Source of the DNA: Planctomycetaceae bacterium
Lineage (GTDB): Bacteria > Planctomycetota > Planctomycetia > Planctomycetales > Planctomycetaceae
Length of the DNA stretch: 64,000 bases
Direction of reading: 5' to 3'
Assembly (NCBI GenBank): GCA_024742875.1
Contig: JANSXP010000002.1
Span: 62,001 to 126,000 of the forward strand
In this document: piece by piece, positions 17,723 through 27,504 of the stretch
How positions within the stretch are numbered: position 1 is the first letter of the stretch
Layout of the letters: each line of letters starts with the position of its first letter
Notes under the pieces: generated by a model
What the model saw: the letters and a program-made list of their open reading frames with translations, nothing else
Told to the model about the DNA's origin: nothing
Databases searched by the model: none
Translations under genes and position numbers: made by a program

Positions 17723-18760
17723 TTATTCGCCGCTGAGTTCTGTATTCAGAACGTCCACCATTTCCCGCAGGCGGCCAACGGCCCGGCGGTTGAATTTGAA
17801 CGCCAGACGCGGCAGTTCCAGCAGGTGGGTATCATCCGCCTCCAGCTTGTGGGCTTCCGCCTTTTCGATTTTCCCGGACGCCACGGCATCCGGAAACTCG
17901 TCGTTCAGGCGTTCGACCAGCTGGGCATCGGGCTCTCGATGCAGCCGCAGCACCAGTTTGTCTCTGACAAACCGCATGCTGTTGTAGACGCTGTAAAAAT
18001 CGAGCACCTCATCAACCGCCTCTTCCGCGTCGTCAGTCACCTTGAACAGCGACATATCGCCAGGCGAAATCATGCCCTTTTCCAGCAGCTCTGTTTTGAT
18101 GTAGTCCAGCCAGCCGGACCAGTAGGTGCCACCTGGCTTATCCAGAAACACCATCGGCATCAGGTCGCGTTTTCCGGTCTGCACCAGCGTTAGAGTCTCA
18201 AAAGCTTCGTCCTGTGTGCCGAATCCTCCGGGACACGACACGACGGCGTGAACCTCTTTCACGAACAGCAGCTTGCGTGTAAAGAAGTACTTCAGGTTAA
18301 CCAGCTTCTCATCACCGTTGATGATCGGGTTAGCTTCCTGCTCAAAGGGCAGCAGGATGTTCAGGCCCATCGCCATCTCGCGTCCTGATCCGGCGTGCGC
18401 GGCCTCCATGATGCCGCCTCCGGCACCTGTCACCACCATCCAGCCTTCTTCGGCCATGCGGCGACCGTACAGCTCGGCCTGCTGCCACTCCGGATCCTCC
18501 GGCTTTGTTCGCGCCGATCCAAACACGGTCACTTTGCGGTTGCGACGGTAAGGCGTAAACACCTTGAAGGCATACCGCAGTTCACGCAGGGCCCGGCTGA
18601 GAATTTTCAGATCACCGCGGGTCGCCCCGTCCGCCGCCAGTTTGTCGGCCGTCTCCTTGATCTCATCGATCAGCTCCGAATGCTTGTGCAGTTCCGAGAG
18701 ATGTTCGATGACCTCCCCCTCGGAGTCTTTGGGGTGCGTCAGATGCTTTTTGCGAGCCAT
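17723..18760 (-). CDS. LOG-family / TIGR00730 Rossmann-fold protein
   Basis: LOG-family proteins are nucleotide 5'-monophosphate phosphoribohydrolases (cytokinin-activating in plants) or related nucleotide-binding proteins. The 345-residue chain has an N-terminal helical extension of about 80 residues, then the Rossmann core with [24 protein letters not shown] and the diagnostic PGGFGTQDE motif containing catalytic Arg/Glu neighbours. This longer form, with an extra C-terminal helical region, is closer to the PpnN-like or hypothetical Rossmann-fold subgroup than to short LOGs. I moved the start to 18760 ([10 protein letters not shown]) since the upstream 18 residues read like non-coding sequence. 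The convergent gene ends 229 bases away, with the tandem array in between. Confidence 0.85.
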   Translation of the reverse strand: MARKKHLTHPKDSEGEVIEHLSELHKHSELIDEIKETADKLAADGATRGDLKILSRALRELRYAFKVFTPYRRNRKVTVFGSARTKPEDPEWQQAELYGRRMAEEGWMVVTGAGGGIMEAAHAGSGREMAMGLNILLPFEQEANPIINGDEKLVNLKYFFTRKLLFVKEVHAVVSCPGGFGTQDEAFETLTLVQTGKRDLMPMVFLDKPGGTYWSGWLDYIKTELLEKGMISPGDMSLFKVTDDAEEAVDEVLDFYSVYNSMRFVRDKLVLRLHREPDAQLVERLNDEFPDAVASGKIEKAEAHKLEADDTHLLELPRLAFKFNRRAVGRLREMVDVLNTELSGE

Positions 18761-19024
18761 AGTGATCCCGAGCGCGGCGTCACCGCTGCTGTTACGAAAG
18801 TATGCGCGCGGCACGCGCTAAAATGTCTGGAAGGGCACAGTCCACACACGACATGTCTTCGTGGGCGGAAGGGAAAACGGGCCCGACGACGTCCGGCCGT
18901 TAATAATTGGTCGCTGGACTCCCGCCTATCACGCCCCCTCACGGGCCCAGGGTCTCGGGCCCACGTCAAAGCCGCAGTCAGGACTGGGATGTCGGAAAAA
19001 AGAACGGCGCGACGCTGAGCGACA

Positions 19025-19390
19025 CTAGCCGTCAATGGCCTGCATGGCCTCTTTCCGCGTATCGTAAATCGCCCAGATGGTGTCAAGGGCGGTAATCTTC
19101 AGCAGCTCCCGCGCCATCTCGTTGGCCCCACACAGAACCAGTTCGCCACCACGACGCTTCAGAAACTTGTGACAGCGAAGCAGCAGGGCCAGAAAGACGG
19201 AGCCAAAATAGCCCACGTCTTTCAGGTCAACAATGACCAGCGGAACTTCCTGGGTGACCAGTGGTTCCATGATGACGTCAGCCGCCTGTTCGACCAGATC
19301 CCAGTTCAGCGATTCCACGCTTTTGGCCGGCACAACGACAACCACGTTGCCGTGCCATTCAATTTCAAAACTGTCAAGTACTTCAGACAC
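19025..19390 (-). CDS. STAS-domain protein (anti-sigma factor antagonist type)
   Basis: The 121-residue protein is a single STAS domain, the fold of SpoIIAA/RsbV anti-anti-sigma factors, which switch sigma factors through Ser phosphorylation. The phospho-acceptor loop reads [18 protein letters not shown], with Ser64 at the usual phosphorylation position but Gly63 where the canonical Asp-Ser would be. No anti-sigma kinase, phosphatase or sigma factor is adjacent, as is common in planctomycetes, where these proteins are scattered. It lies between the LOG gene and the DUF11-repeat protein, all on the minus strand. Confidence 0.88.
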   Translation of the reverse strand: MSEVLDSFEIEWHGNVVVVVPAKSVESLNWDLVEQAADVIMEPLVTQEVPLVIVDLKDVGYFGSVFLALLLRCHKFLKRRGGELVLCGANEMARELLKITALDTIWAIYDTRKEAMQAIDG

Positions 19391-19535
19391 GAAATCGGCT
19401 CCACCTGCAGGGTTGATTCCCCGGGAACATAGCAGACTGCGACAGGCGGAGCCAGCGTCGAGTGGCCGCTCACAACCTGGTGATTCCGGTCACAGATGCA
19501 GTCCGGGAACCGGGACGGTCGCCTGCAGATGGTGC

Positions 19536-22500
19536 TTACAGGTCATCGCGATACACGGTCACAGATTCTGACACCACCAGCGGCTCTTCCATCTGACGAT
19601 ACTGCACACTGGCTTTCACCAACCCATTCTCGATGGGCTGCTGACCGGTCAGCTTCAATTCAAAGACCGACTGCTGATTGGGTTCGATGCGTTTGACAAT
19701 CTGATACTGCACCTGGTTGGTGGTGGGATCCAGAGTGGCACTCAAAGTGCGGCTGCCCGCACGATCCACTTTGATCTGCCGTGGGACATCAATCACCAGT
19801 CGCACGTCAGTCGCGTCCGCCGTGCCACGGTTATCGATGGTGATGGCAAATCCGAATGACTCGCCGACAGCCACTGGTCCGTCCAGCTGCGACATACGGG
19901 CACCCACATTGTGCAGATCCTGCACAACCGTTGTGGACACGTAATCGTCGCTTTGAATGCCCGCATTTTCAAACACGGTGACAACGCTTTCGAGGTTGCC
20001 GGCTGTTTCCGGCCGCAGTTCAATCTGCAGCAGCTCCTGTCGGTCCGGTGCCAGTCGATTGATACGCCAGACCACAGTGCGGGTGGCGGGATCATACTGC
20101 CCCCCCTTGTTGGCGCTGACGAATTTCATGCCTTCGGGCACAAACTCGGACACCTGAGCGTCGACCGCGTCAAAATTGGTTTCGTTGCTGACGATGTTTT
20201 CGTAGGTCGCCGTGCGTCCCACAAAGCGTCTTTTGGGGCCGCGACGAATGATCTGCAGCTGGGCTCCAATGATATTGGTTCGCCACGCCGCCTGATCTTT
20301 GGCGCCGCCGGAGCCTGTGACTTCCGCCTGTGCCGTGTAATCACCAGCTTCTGACGCCACGACCGCCAGGACAATCTCTCGCTGCTGGCCCGCCGGAAGC
20401 GTGCCAATCTCGTACTCCAGATCGCGACCGGCCGGGTGTTTCAAACCGCCTTCCTGCGGCAGCAGAGTGCGAATGAAGACGTTCTGCGCATCGCCCGAGC
20501 CTTCGTTGGTCACGATGTAGCGATACGCAACCTGCTGTCCCATTTTGGTCTCTTCGGGGCCCGCCATTTCCAGCCGCAGTTTGGGAGCTGTGATTACGGT
20601 TGTCGCTTTGACGCGAGATTTGAATCGCACGGTCGCCACACCATCCAGCGTACCTTCGCCCGTTGGAACGAGGCGAACGACAATCTCTTTGGTCTCATTG
20701 GGCAGCACTTCGGCAAATTTCCAGATGAGATTGTTGGTGCTGCGATCACGCACAGACTGAGGGCTGGCCCCCTCCACGCGTGCACCGGTCGGAATTTCAT
20801 CTTCCACCACCACATCATGCGCTGTGGCGTCTCCCTCGTTGCGAATGAAGATCTTGTAATCCAGAGGAACGCCAACAGTGGCGTTTTCCGGAGCCGATTT
20901 CTGCAGCACCAGATTCGGTCGCATCACGCCCGCAACGTTACGTACGCCGCCCTGACGATCGTCCGCCCCAAAATCTGCCGGTCGCGTTCGGGAGTCTGAG
21001 CCGAACTCCCGCTCGCCGGGTCGCACAGGCAGAGACAGGCGATCATCAATCGGACGGGGAGGCGTATCAAAATCACGGGGACGGATTTCAATTTCTGAGG
21101 GGCGGCCAAATCCACGGTCTTCACTGAAGTCCGGGATGGGCGCCAGATCACGTCGCTCCGAACCCGGACGCGGCGTGATTTCGATGCCCGGGTCTGTGTC
21201 AAATCGAGGCTCTGGCTGTGGAAGGGGATCGAACGTTCGCGGCGCCGGGATGATGTCTTCACGAGCGGCGGGAGAACGCGGAGCAGGGTCGGGATTGAAG
21301 TCCGGAATGGACATTCGCCCCGGATCGTCGAGCGGCTGTCGCCCCTCTTCCGGAATGTCTTCGGTGAACGGCAGTAGATCGCCATCGGGGTTTTCCGCGG
21401 GAGCGGGCGCTGTCCCCGTATTGAAGTCAGGTACCGTGACCGCACCGCCGGTATCGAGATCACGTGGTACGGGAACCGAACCGCGTTCATCACGGAATGT
21501 GTCCAGTGGCAGTCGCCCAGCCGGGTCAGCCGGTGGCGTCGCAGCTGGCCGATCATCGCCGCGTGTGAACGGTTGGGGGGTCGTCGGTCCGCGATCAAAT
21601 GACTCCGGCTGAAACGGCTCTGCCGTGAATGGTTCTGTTGTGTCGGTCACGGGAGGGAAAGGTTCCGGATCAGTTCCACCGCCGAAATCGAGCAGCGGCT
21701 GGACAGGCTCACTGGTCGCGGGGACGTCTTCCACCAGCGGAGTGTTACCACCGCCAAATGACTCAAATTCCGGTTCGGGCGGAAACGTGGCCGCCGCCGG
21801 ACGAGTGCCCGCGTCCGGTGTGGGTTGCAGCGTGTTTTCGTCTTCTCGATAGAACGGCCCGGGATCCGTCGTGCCCGTTGAACGTGCGGCAGGCACGTCA
21901 TTTTCACCATTCACAAACAGCAGAGGGTCTGTGCTTCCGGCAGGCACGGCGGCTGTGGCAGCGGTGCCTGTGTCGGCGGCAGCGGCCGGATCGAACAACG
22001 GAGCGTCGTCAGCCTGAAACGAGGGAAAATCTTCAAAGTCTGGTGGGTCACCGGCGGCGGCGGTGTCCGCCATGACGGGCGTGTCGGTGCCTGACTGAAA
22101 CGGCTCAAATCGTCCGCCGCTCAGGTCGGATGCCCTTGTGCCGGAACCTGTGTCGCCAATAAATGCCGTTGGCTCAACGGTGTTGGATTGGGAGACCGTC
22201 TGAGCGGGCGTGCCGGATGGCCCCGCCGCACCGCCCTGATAGTTGGCCGCCACGGCTGTCACATCATCTGTTCCCGCGGTGTCGGCAAGGAACGGATTCG
22301 GACCTTCCACCAGGTCGTTTAACTGCACATTGGTGTCCACAGGAGCGGCCGCAAGCGGTTCTTCCTGTCCGTCGAAAAACGGCAGGGCGGGTTCATCGCT
22401 GCCCGGCTCGGAACCACCAAAATCGGGACTCTGCCCTGCAAGCAGACGATCAAAGTCGGACTCCGCCTGAGGGGTCACTGTTTGGTCGCCCGCCTGCGCG

Positions 22501-22649
22501 CCAGCCACCAGTGATTCCAGATCCGCATCCGGCGGATTCTGTGTTTCGGTCGTCTGCTGCCGGAGATTGTTCCCGACTTCGACAATGACCAAAGTGCCGA
22601 TGCCAATCACACCGACGACAGCAACTGTTTTCCAGAATGAGCCTTGCAT
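19536..22649 (-). CDS. Large DUF11-repeat protein with Pro-rich linker and N-terminal anchor
   Basis: This 1037-residue protein starts with a single hydrophobic helix (KTVAVVGVIGIGTLVIVEV) that should anchor it in the membrane with the rest outside the cytoplasm. Residues about 35-590 are low-complexity, rich in Pro, Asp, Gly, Thr and Phe. The C-terminal 440 residues contain about four DUF11/CARDB-like beta domains (first one LVLQKSAPENATVGVPLDYKIFI, others from LRLEMAGPEETKMGQQVAYRY, LQIIRRGPKRRFVGRTATYEN and a last one before the C-terminus). Such proteins are envelope or surface structural components. The ATG at 22649 places the helix directly after the start; the earlier ATG at 22679 adds ten unlikely residues. 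A perfect inverted repeat lies 106 bases upstream. Confidence 0.82.
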   Translation of the reverse strand: MQGSFWKTVAVVGVIGIGTLVIVEVGNNLRQQTTETQNPPDADLESLVAGAQAGDQTVTPQAESDFDRLLAGQSPDFGGSEPGSDEPALPFFDGQEEPLAAAPVDTNVQLNDLVEGPNPFLADTAGTDDVTAVAANYQGGAAGPSGTPAQTVSQSNTVEPTAFIGDTGSGTRASDLSGGRFEPFQSGTDTPVMADTAAAGDPPDFEDFPSFQADDAPLFDPAAAADTGTAATAAVPAGSTDPLLFVNGENDVPAARSTGTTDPGPFYREDENTLQPTPDAGTRPAAATFPPEPEFESFGGGNTPLVEDVPATSEPVQPLLDFGGGTDPEPFPPVTDTTEPFTAEPFQPESFDRGPTTPQPFTRGDDRPAATPPADPAGRLPLDTFRDERGSVPVPRDLDTGGAVTVPDFNTGTAPAPAENPDGDLLPFTEDIPEEGRQPLDDPGRMSIPDFNPDPAPRSPAAREDIIPAPRTFDPLPQPEPRFDTDPGIEITPRPGSERRDLAPIPDFSEDRGFGRPSEIEIRPRDFDTPPRPIDDRLSLPVRPGEREFGSDSRTRPADFGADDRQGGVRNVAGVMRPNLVLQKSAPENATVGVPLDYKIFIRNEGDATAHDVVVEDEIPTGARVEGASPQSVRDRSTNNLIWKFAEVLPNETKEIVVRLVPTGEGTLDGVATVRFKSRVKATTVITAPKLRLEMAGPEETKMGQQVAYRYIVTNEGSGDAQNVFIRTLLPQEGGLKHPAGRDLEYEIGTLPAGQQREIVLAVVASEAGDYTAQAEVTGSGGAKDQAAWRTNIIGAQLQIIRRGPKRRFVGRTATYENIVSNETNFDAVDAQVSEFVPEGMKFVSANKGGQYDPATRTVVWRINRLAPDRQELLQIELRPETAGNLESVVTVFENAGIQSDDYVSTTVVQDLHNVGARMSQLDGPVAVGESFGFAITIDNRGTADATDVRLVIDVPRQIKVDRAGSRTLSATLDPTTNQVQYQIVKRIEPNQQSVFELKLTGQQPIENGLVKASVQYRQMEEPLVVSESVTVYRDDL

Positions 22650-22754
22650 GGGAATCCTTCCCCGGCCAGTTAAACACACGCAGCCCGTTCCCCCGGCTGC
22701 GCAAAACTTCCATGGACGCCGGAGTTCTACCAGAACCCCTTTTTTTCAGGAAGA

Positions 22755-22777
22755 CGTGTTTCCCCCGAGGAAACACG
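22755..22777. promoter_or_regulatory. Perfect 9-bp inverted repeat in divergent intergenic region
   Basis: CGTGTTTCC (22755-22763) and GGAAACACG (22769-22777) are exact inverted repeats around CCCGA. A run of seven T (22740-22746) precedes it on the plus strand, so neither strand has the stem followed by T that an intrinsic terminator needs. It lies between the start of the minus-strand DUF11 protein (22649) and the plus-strand small protein (22944), as expected for an operator. The half-sites resemble those of a parS site (TGTTTC/GAAACA), but the spacing is wrong. Confidence 0.5.
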
Positions 22778-22943
22778 CGGATTTCGGTAAAAATTGCCGC
22801 AGCGATGTCTCGGAGGGGTGTGAGGAGTGAGTATCCTCCGCAAGGGTGGTCGAGTGTCGAGAGCTGTCGCCATCGTCCTCACCAGCCGGGGGTGGGACCA
22901 GTTTCAGGTGCCTGCGAAAACCGGAGATCTCTGCGAGCGTGTT

Positions 22944-23312
22944 ATGGCCAAATGTGATCAGGGCTATTTGTGTGATGTGTGCGGCGAAGAAGTGGACAAC
23001 ATCAGCGAAAGCGACCTGTATCTGCGGTTCGTGACCGGCCAGATCACGTCACAGGCGCTGCTGGCCAGCCCGGAGCGTCATCTGAAATGCAATCCCATCG
23101 TGGCGCAGTTTATTGTGGCCGAACAGTTCGAGACGCCGACAGCCGACGGGCCGTTTGCCAAATCGGAAATGGATCCCCCGTATGTGGCCGAACAGGAAGA
23201 CTTAATGACCCGTGGCTGGCAGCGGCTGCAGGAGCTCTACGAGATCAGCGACCAGACTCCGCTGACTGACTACCCACTGCCCGAATTTCGCAGATCGACC
23301 TCCGATCGCTGA
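22944..23312 (+). CDS. Small CxxC protein, function unknown
   Basis: I do not recognise a family. The 122-residue protein opens MAKCDQGYLCDVCGEEVDNI, with Cys residues in a CX5CX2C pattern and a further Cys in HLKCNPIVAQF, which suggests a zinc-binding or treble-clef-like site. The rest is acidic and helical, with no signal or membrane segment. A longer frame begins at 22827, but its first 39 residues do not look like protein, so I use the ATG at 22944. It is followed by the hydroxyproline genes after 144 bases, with no evidence that they are linked. Confidence 0.68.
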   Translation: MAKCDQGYLCDVCGEEVDNISESDLYLRFVTGQITSQALLASPERHLKCNPIVAQFIVAEQFETPTADGPFAKSEMDPPYVAEQEDLMTRGWQRLQELYEISDQTPLTDYPLPEFRRSTSDR

Positions 23313-23456
23313 ACGCCGCAGGGCGAATCGGGCAACATCGCCCATCATTGGCCACAAACGGAAAATTTCCCGGCAGAGCATGTGGCCGCAGGGGGAGGTG
23401 CGAAACACAATGCGTGCCTGCCAGGCAGTCCGTTTTTCTTCCGTGACGGCAATGAC

Positions 23457-24425
23457 ATGACGCAAATCCGAGTGATCGATTCTCATACCGGCGGCGAGCC
23501 CACACGAGTGATCGTGGAGGGTGGTCCCAACCTGGGCGGGGGGCCGCTGTCGGAGCGACTCAATCGTTTTCGAGACGAGTATGACGACATTCGCACGGCC
23601 GTGATTCTCGAACCGCGAGGATCGGATGTGCTGGTCGGCGCGTTGCTGTGCGAACCGGAAGATCCCACATGCGCTTCCGGCGTGATCTTTTTCAACAACG
23701 CCGGGTATCTGCATATGTGCGGTCACGGCACGATCGGCTTTGTCGTCACGCTGGCGCACATGGGCCAGATCGGTCCGGGACTGCACAAGATTGAAACGCC
23801 CGTCGGAATCGTGACGGCCGAGCTGCTGGACGATCATCGGGTGCGCATTCACAACGTTCCCTCCTATCGTTACCGCACCGAAGTGTCTGTTGACGTGCCA
23901 GGTTACGGCGACGTGGTGGGAGACATTGCGTGGGGCGGCAACTGGTTCTTTCTGGCCTCGCAGCATGGACGGCAGCTGGCGCTGGAGCGGACGGGGGAAC
24001 TGACGCAGTTTGCCCTCGCGCTGCGCGATGAGCTGCACGCCCGTGAAATCACGGGGCATGACGGCGGCGAGATCGATCACATTGAACTGTTCGGCCCGGC
24101 TTCTGACCCAACCCGTGCCGACAGCCGCAATTTCGTCCTGTGCCCAGGCGCCGCCTATGACCGATCTCCCTGTGGCACAGGAACGAGTGCGAAGCTCGCC
24201 TGTCTGGCGGCTGCCGGTCGGCTGGAAGCAGGCCAGACATGGCGACAGGAAAGTATTGTGGGCACCTGCTTTGAAGGTGTCTGGCGGCCGGCAGAAAATG
24301 TGGCCGTGCCGGACGGAGCAGCGGCTGCTGTGATCCCCTCCATCACAGGCTCGGCCTGGGTCACCGCCGAATCAAATCTCATTCTTTCTGACAGTGACCC
24401 GTTTCGTGCGGGAATTCAGTTATGA
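23457..24425 (+). CDS. 4-hydroxyproline 2-epimerase (proline racemase family)
   Basis: Enzymes of this family interconvert trans-4-hydroxy-L-proline and cis-4-hydroxy-D-proline, or racemise proline, without a cofactor, using two Cys residues. The 322-residue protein has both: Cys88 in MCGHGTIGF and Cys239 in [10 protein letters not shown], which are the pair of the true epimerases (trans-3-hydroxyproline dehydratases have Thr/Ser at the second). The N-terminal [12 protein letters not shown] motif is typical. The next gene overlaps by four bases (ATGA) and encodes a D-amino-acid-type dehydrogenase, so a hydroxyproline breakdown pair is well supported. No dehydratase/deaminase or semialdehyde dehydrogenase for later steps is in the window. 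Start chosen at 23457; an upstream frame has no family similarity. Confidence 0.9.
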   Translation: MTQIRVIDSHTGGEPTRVIVEGGPNLGGGPLSERLNRFRDEYDDIRTAVILEPRGSDVLVGALLCEPEDPTCASGVIFFNNAGYLHMCGHGTIGFVVTLAHMGQIGPGLHKIETPVGIVTAELLDDHRVRIHNVPSYRYRTEVSVDVPGYGDVVGDIAWGGNWFFLASQHGRQLALERTGELTQFALALRDELHAREITGHDGGEIDHIELFGPASDPTRADSRNFVLCPGAAYDRSPCGTGTSAKLACLAAAGRLEAGQTWRQESIVGTCFEGVWRPAENVAVPDGAAAAVIPSITGSAWVTAESNLILSDSDPFRAGIQL

Positions 24426-25678
24426 GCAAGCACACCATCATCGTTGGCGGCGGCGTGATTGGCGCGTTCTGCGGCTACTACCTGGCCCGATCAGGTCGCC
24501 GCGTCACGATCATCGACAAAGGCGAATTTGGTGCCGGCTGCTCCCACGGCAACTGTGGCTATGTGTCCCCCAGTCATGTGCTGCCGCTGCCCGGTCCCGG
24601 CCAGCTGGCATATGGACTGAAGGGCCTGCTGGCTCGCTCGGGGCCGCTGCGGATCCGTCCAGGCAGGAATCTGTCGTTGTGGTCGTGGCTGCTGAAATTC
24701 GGCCGTCGCTGCAATCGCCGCGACCAGCTGCAGGCCGGAGCCGCCCGTACGGCCCTGCTGGAATCTTCCAGAAAGTTGTATGCCGATGTCGTGGAATCCG
24801 AAGACCTCGATGTGGAATTCACGACGGACGGCCTGCTGTTCGTGTTTCGCGACCCGCAGCACTTTGACCACTTCGCACAGACCGACGCGCTGCTGCGGGA
24901 CAAATTTCAGGTGGCCGCCGAACCCGTTGATGGCACCGCTTTAGTCGAAATGGAACCCGCTCTGAAACCCGGCCTGGCTGGCGCCTGGCACTACAAAAAC
25001 GACGCTCATCTGCGTCCTGACCGCCTGATGTCGGAAATGAGACGACTGCTGCTGCAGCAGGGCGTCGAAATTCTCAGCGGCCACACGATGACCGCCATTT
25101 TGCCCGGCAAAGGAGCCGCCACGGGCGTCAAAACACAAACCGCCGCCGGCTATGCCGATTTCTCAGCGGACGAAATCGTGGTCGCCACCGGTCCGCTCAC
25201 GCCCATGCTCAACGAGACGCTCGGCTGTCGCATCCCCATCCAGCCGGGCAAAGGCTACTCGATCACCATGGCCCGGCCGAACGTGTGCCCACGCTACCCC
25301 ATGCTGCTGGAGGAAGCACATGTCGGCATCACTCCGTTTGAACGCGGGTATCGAATCGGCAGTACGATGGAGCTGTCCGGCTACAACGACACGCTGGATC
25401 GCGGTCGGCTGAATTACCTCCGCGAAGGCGCTGCCGAGTATTTGGTGGAACCCACGGCCGATCCGGTGGAAGAAGAGTGGTTCGGCTGGCGACCGATGAC
25501 CTGGGACGGGCTGCCCTATATCGATCGCACGCCGCGCTACTCCAACGTCTGGGTGGCGGCCGGTCACAATATGCTGGGTTTAAGTATGGGCACTGCCACC
25601 GGAAAGCTGATGGCCGAACTGATGAACGAACAACGGCCGCACATCGACCCGCAGCCCTTCCGCATCGGCCGCCGGTAA
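24422..25678 (+). CDS. FAD-dependent D-amino-acid (D-hydroxyproline) dehydrogenase
   Basis: The 418-residue protein belongs to the DadA/DAO family of FAD enzymes that oxidise D-amino acids. It has the dinucleotide-binding [15 protein letters not shown] motif (8-22), the ERDKGEF-like second strand as [15 protein letters not shown], and the C-terminal [17 protein letters not shown] and [17 protein letters not shown] segments seen in DadA-type enzymes. Its ATG overlaps the epimerase stop as ATGA, so the two are translationally coupled. By that context the likely substrate is cis-4-hydroxy-D-proline, giving pyrroline-4-hydroxy-2-carboxylate. A broad D-amino acid dehydrogenase is the alternative. 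Confidence 0.88.
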   Translation: MSKHTIIVGGGVIGAFCGYYLARSGRRVTIIDKGEFGAGCSHGNCGYVSPSHVLPLPGPGQLAYGLKGLLARSGPLRIRPGRNLSLWSWLLKFGRRCNRRDQLQAGAARTALLESSRKLYADVVESEDLDVEFTTDGLLFVFRDPQHFDHFAQTDALLRDKFQVAAEPVDGTALVEMEPALKPGLAGAWHYKNDAHLRPDRLMSEMRRLLLQQGVEILSGHTMTAILPGKGAATGVKTQTAAGYADFSADEIVVATGPLTPMLNETLGCRIPIQPGKGYSITMARPNVCPRYPMLLEEAHVGITPFERGYRIGSTMELSGYNDTLDRGRLNYLREGAAEYLVEPTADPVEEEWFGWRPMTWDGLPYIDRTPRYSNVWVAAGHNMLGLSMGTATGKLMAELMNEQRPHIDPQPFRIGRR

Positions 25679-25795
25679 AGCGGCGCCAGACCTGGAATCG
25701 GGGCAGCGGCAGTCGTGCATTCCACGACAGAACTGCTTACGATCGGAGTTGCACCATTTTTTCCCGAATGAATTCGGCATCAACAGGTCGCCGCC

Positions 25796-26455
25796 ATGAT
25801 CAGCCCCAAGCTGTATAAGAGCAGCCGGTTCTACGATTTCTTTATCAAAGCGCTGGGTTACGAAAGCAGCATCGATCGCTTCCTGCGCAGCCTGACTCTG
25901 GAATGCGGCGATGAGTGCCGCGTGCTGGATGCCGGGTGCGGGACGGGCCTTTTGGGACTGCATTTTCTGCAGCGGTTCCCCAACAGTCGGCTGCACGCCA
26001 CCGACCTGGAACCCAACTTCCTGCAGGCAACGCTCACCAATGCAGAATCTCAGGGGGTGGATCGTGAGCGCATCTCGGTGGGTGTGGCCAACATTTCTCA
26101 GCCGCACATCACCACCTGCCTGGAAGGCAACACGACACAGCTGGAAGAAGGCTCATTTGACGTCATTTGCATTGGAGCCGTTGTGGGTTACGCAGACGAT
26201 ATCGAAGTGGCGCTGCAGCAACTGGTACGACTGCTGGCTCCCGGTGGCTATCTGATCAACATTGAGATGAACGAAAGCCCGTCCGGTCAGTACGTATCAC
26301 GCCGCTTTCACTATCAGAACATCAAGCTGCATCGCATGTGCGAAGTGCTGACCGAAGCCGGCTGCCAGGTCGAAGCCCGCCGATTCAAAGCCCGACATCT
26401 GCCCGCCAAACTGACCCGCACGGGAATCGTGGCACGAAGGACGGCGGCATCCTGA
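25796..26455 (+). CDS. Class I SAM-dependent methyltransferase
   Basis: The 219-residue protein has the Rossmann methyltransferase motifs: VLDAGCGTGLLGL (motif I, 43-55), an acidic LHATDLEPNFL (motif II) and FDVICIGAVVGYADD (motif IV region). It is soluble. The start MISPKLYKSSRFYDFF resembles other small-molecule or ubiquinone/sterol-type methyltransferases (Methyltransf_11/25), but the substrate cannot be told. It follows the hydroxyproline pair after 117 bases on the same strand and converges on the deacetylase gene. Confidence 0.82.
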   Translation: MISPKLYKSSRFYDFFIKALGYESSIDRFLRSLTLECGDECRVLDAGCGTGLLGLHFLQRFPNSRLHATDLEPNFLQATLTNAESQGVDRERISVGVANISQPHITTCLEGNTTQLEEGSFDVICIGAVVGYADDIEVALQQLVRLLAPGGYLINIEMNESPSGQYVSRRFHYQNIKLHRMCEVLTEAGCQVEARRFKARHLPAKLTRTGIVARRTAAS

Positions 26456-26522
26456 CGACGGATCACGCCAGCGCTCTGCCTTGAGCCGTTTGCTGAGCGG
26501 CCTCTGCTTCGGCGGCCGTTGC

Positions 26523-27467
26523 CTACTTCGCCTTGACGGCCGTTGTTCCATCCGCCTGGTCTCGGACACCATTTTTCGGAGCAGCTCTCTCATGGGCAGC
26601 GTTGTTTCGAACGGCCGTTTGTCGTTCCCGAATGATCTTCTGAGGGTCGGCAGGATCGTCTTCGATCGACACGTACTTTCTCAGGTCACGCAGCGCGATC
26701 ACCGTGTAGTCGTTCAGCGACAGGTATTTCATGTACGCTTCAAACTGCTGCTGTGGTGAATTGACCCAACTGTGGGCTGTATCCGGCACGCCATGAAACT
26801 GCAGCACGGCCACTCGTCCGTCCTTTGCCTGGGAGACCGCGCGGATAAGATCCTGCATCGTCCAGTCGGGTCTTGCGTCACCCGCAGAAGGCACGAGCAG
26901 CGAATGATCGCGTCCCGGCTCATAAGCAAACCCTCGACCTTTGTCATACGGATACTCGGGCGTTCCTCCGCGGCGGGCAAACACAATGCCTTTTTGCCGC
27001 AGCCCGGCGAAGGCCTTCTCCGAGGTCGCGTTCGCCGGCCAGGCAAATGTCACCGGCTGGGGGATCCCGTGTTTGCGGCACTGCTCATTGATACCGTCCA
27101 GCTGTTCAGCCAGCCGCGGCACGGCCGCATCGTTGATACCCACGTGATCACGCGTGTGATTGCCGATTTCAAATCCCATGCGGTGCAGTTCCGCAATCTG
27201 CTCCCACGTCATGTAGTCCTGCTTGTTGGTGCGAAAATCGAACCCTTCCGTGATGAAGAACGTCGCGCCAAACCCGTAGTCGCGCAGCAAGGGGGCAGCG
27301 ACCGTGTAATGAGACAGAGCCGAATCATCAAACGTGAGCACCACAAGGCGATCGGGAATCGGGTCCGCCGGACGCGCCGAGGAGCCGACGAAAAGAAACA
27401 CGGACGAAACCAGGGCCAGACGGCAGACAAAGATCTCAGGTGCGAACAATCGTCGTCTCACGGTCAC
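26523..27467 (-). CDS. Exported polysaccharide deacetylase (CE4/NodB)
   Basis: The 314-residue protein has a signal peptide (MTVRRRLFAPEIFVCRLALVSSVFLF) and a NodB homology domain that removes N- or O-acetyl groups from polysaccharides. The metal and catalytic residues are visible: TFDD (Asp47, Asp48) and the NHTRDH pair (His104, His108). It ends in a Gln/Lys/Arg-rich tail. It begins 37 bases after the sulfatase stop, so the two probably share a transcript. Context suggests deacetylation of a sulfated or amino-sugar polysaccharide. Confidence 0.85.
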   Translation of the reverse strand: MTVRRRLFAPEIFVCRLALVSSVFLFVGSSARPADPIPDRLVVLTFDDSALSHYTVAAPLLRDYGFGATFFITEGFDFRTNKQDYMTWEQIAELHRMGFEIGNHTRDHVGINDAAVPRLAEQLDGINEQCRKHGIPQPVTFAWPANATSEKAFAGLRQKGIVFARRGGTPEYPYDKGRGFAYEPGRDHSLLVPSAGDARPDWTMQDLIRAVSQAKDGRVAVLQFHGVPDTAHSWVNSPQQQFEAYMKYLSLNDYTVIALRDLRKYVSIEDDPADPQKIIRERQTAVRNNAAHERAAPKNGVRDQADGTTAVKAK

Positions 27468-27504
27468 CTCCCCGTCGTCGCCCGTAATCGTCCGTCGAAC
27501 TTCC

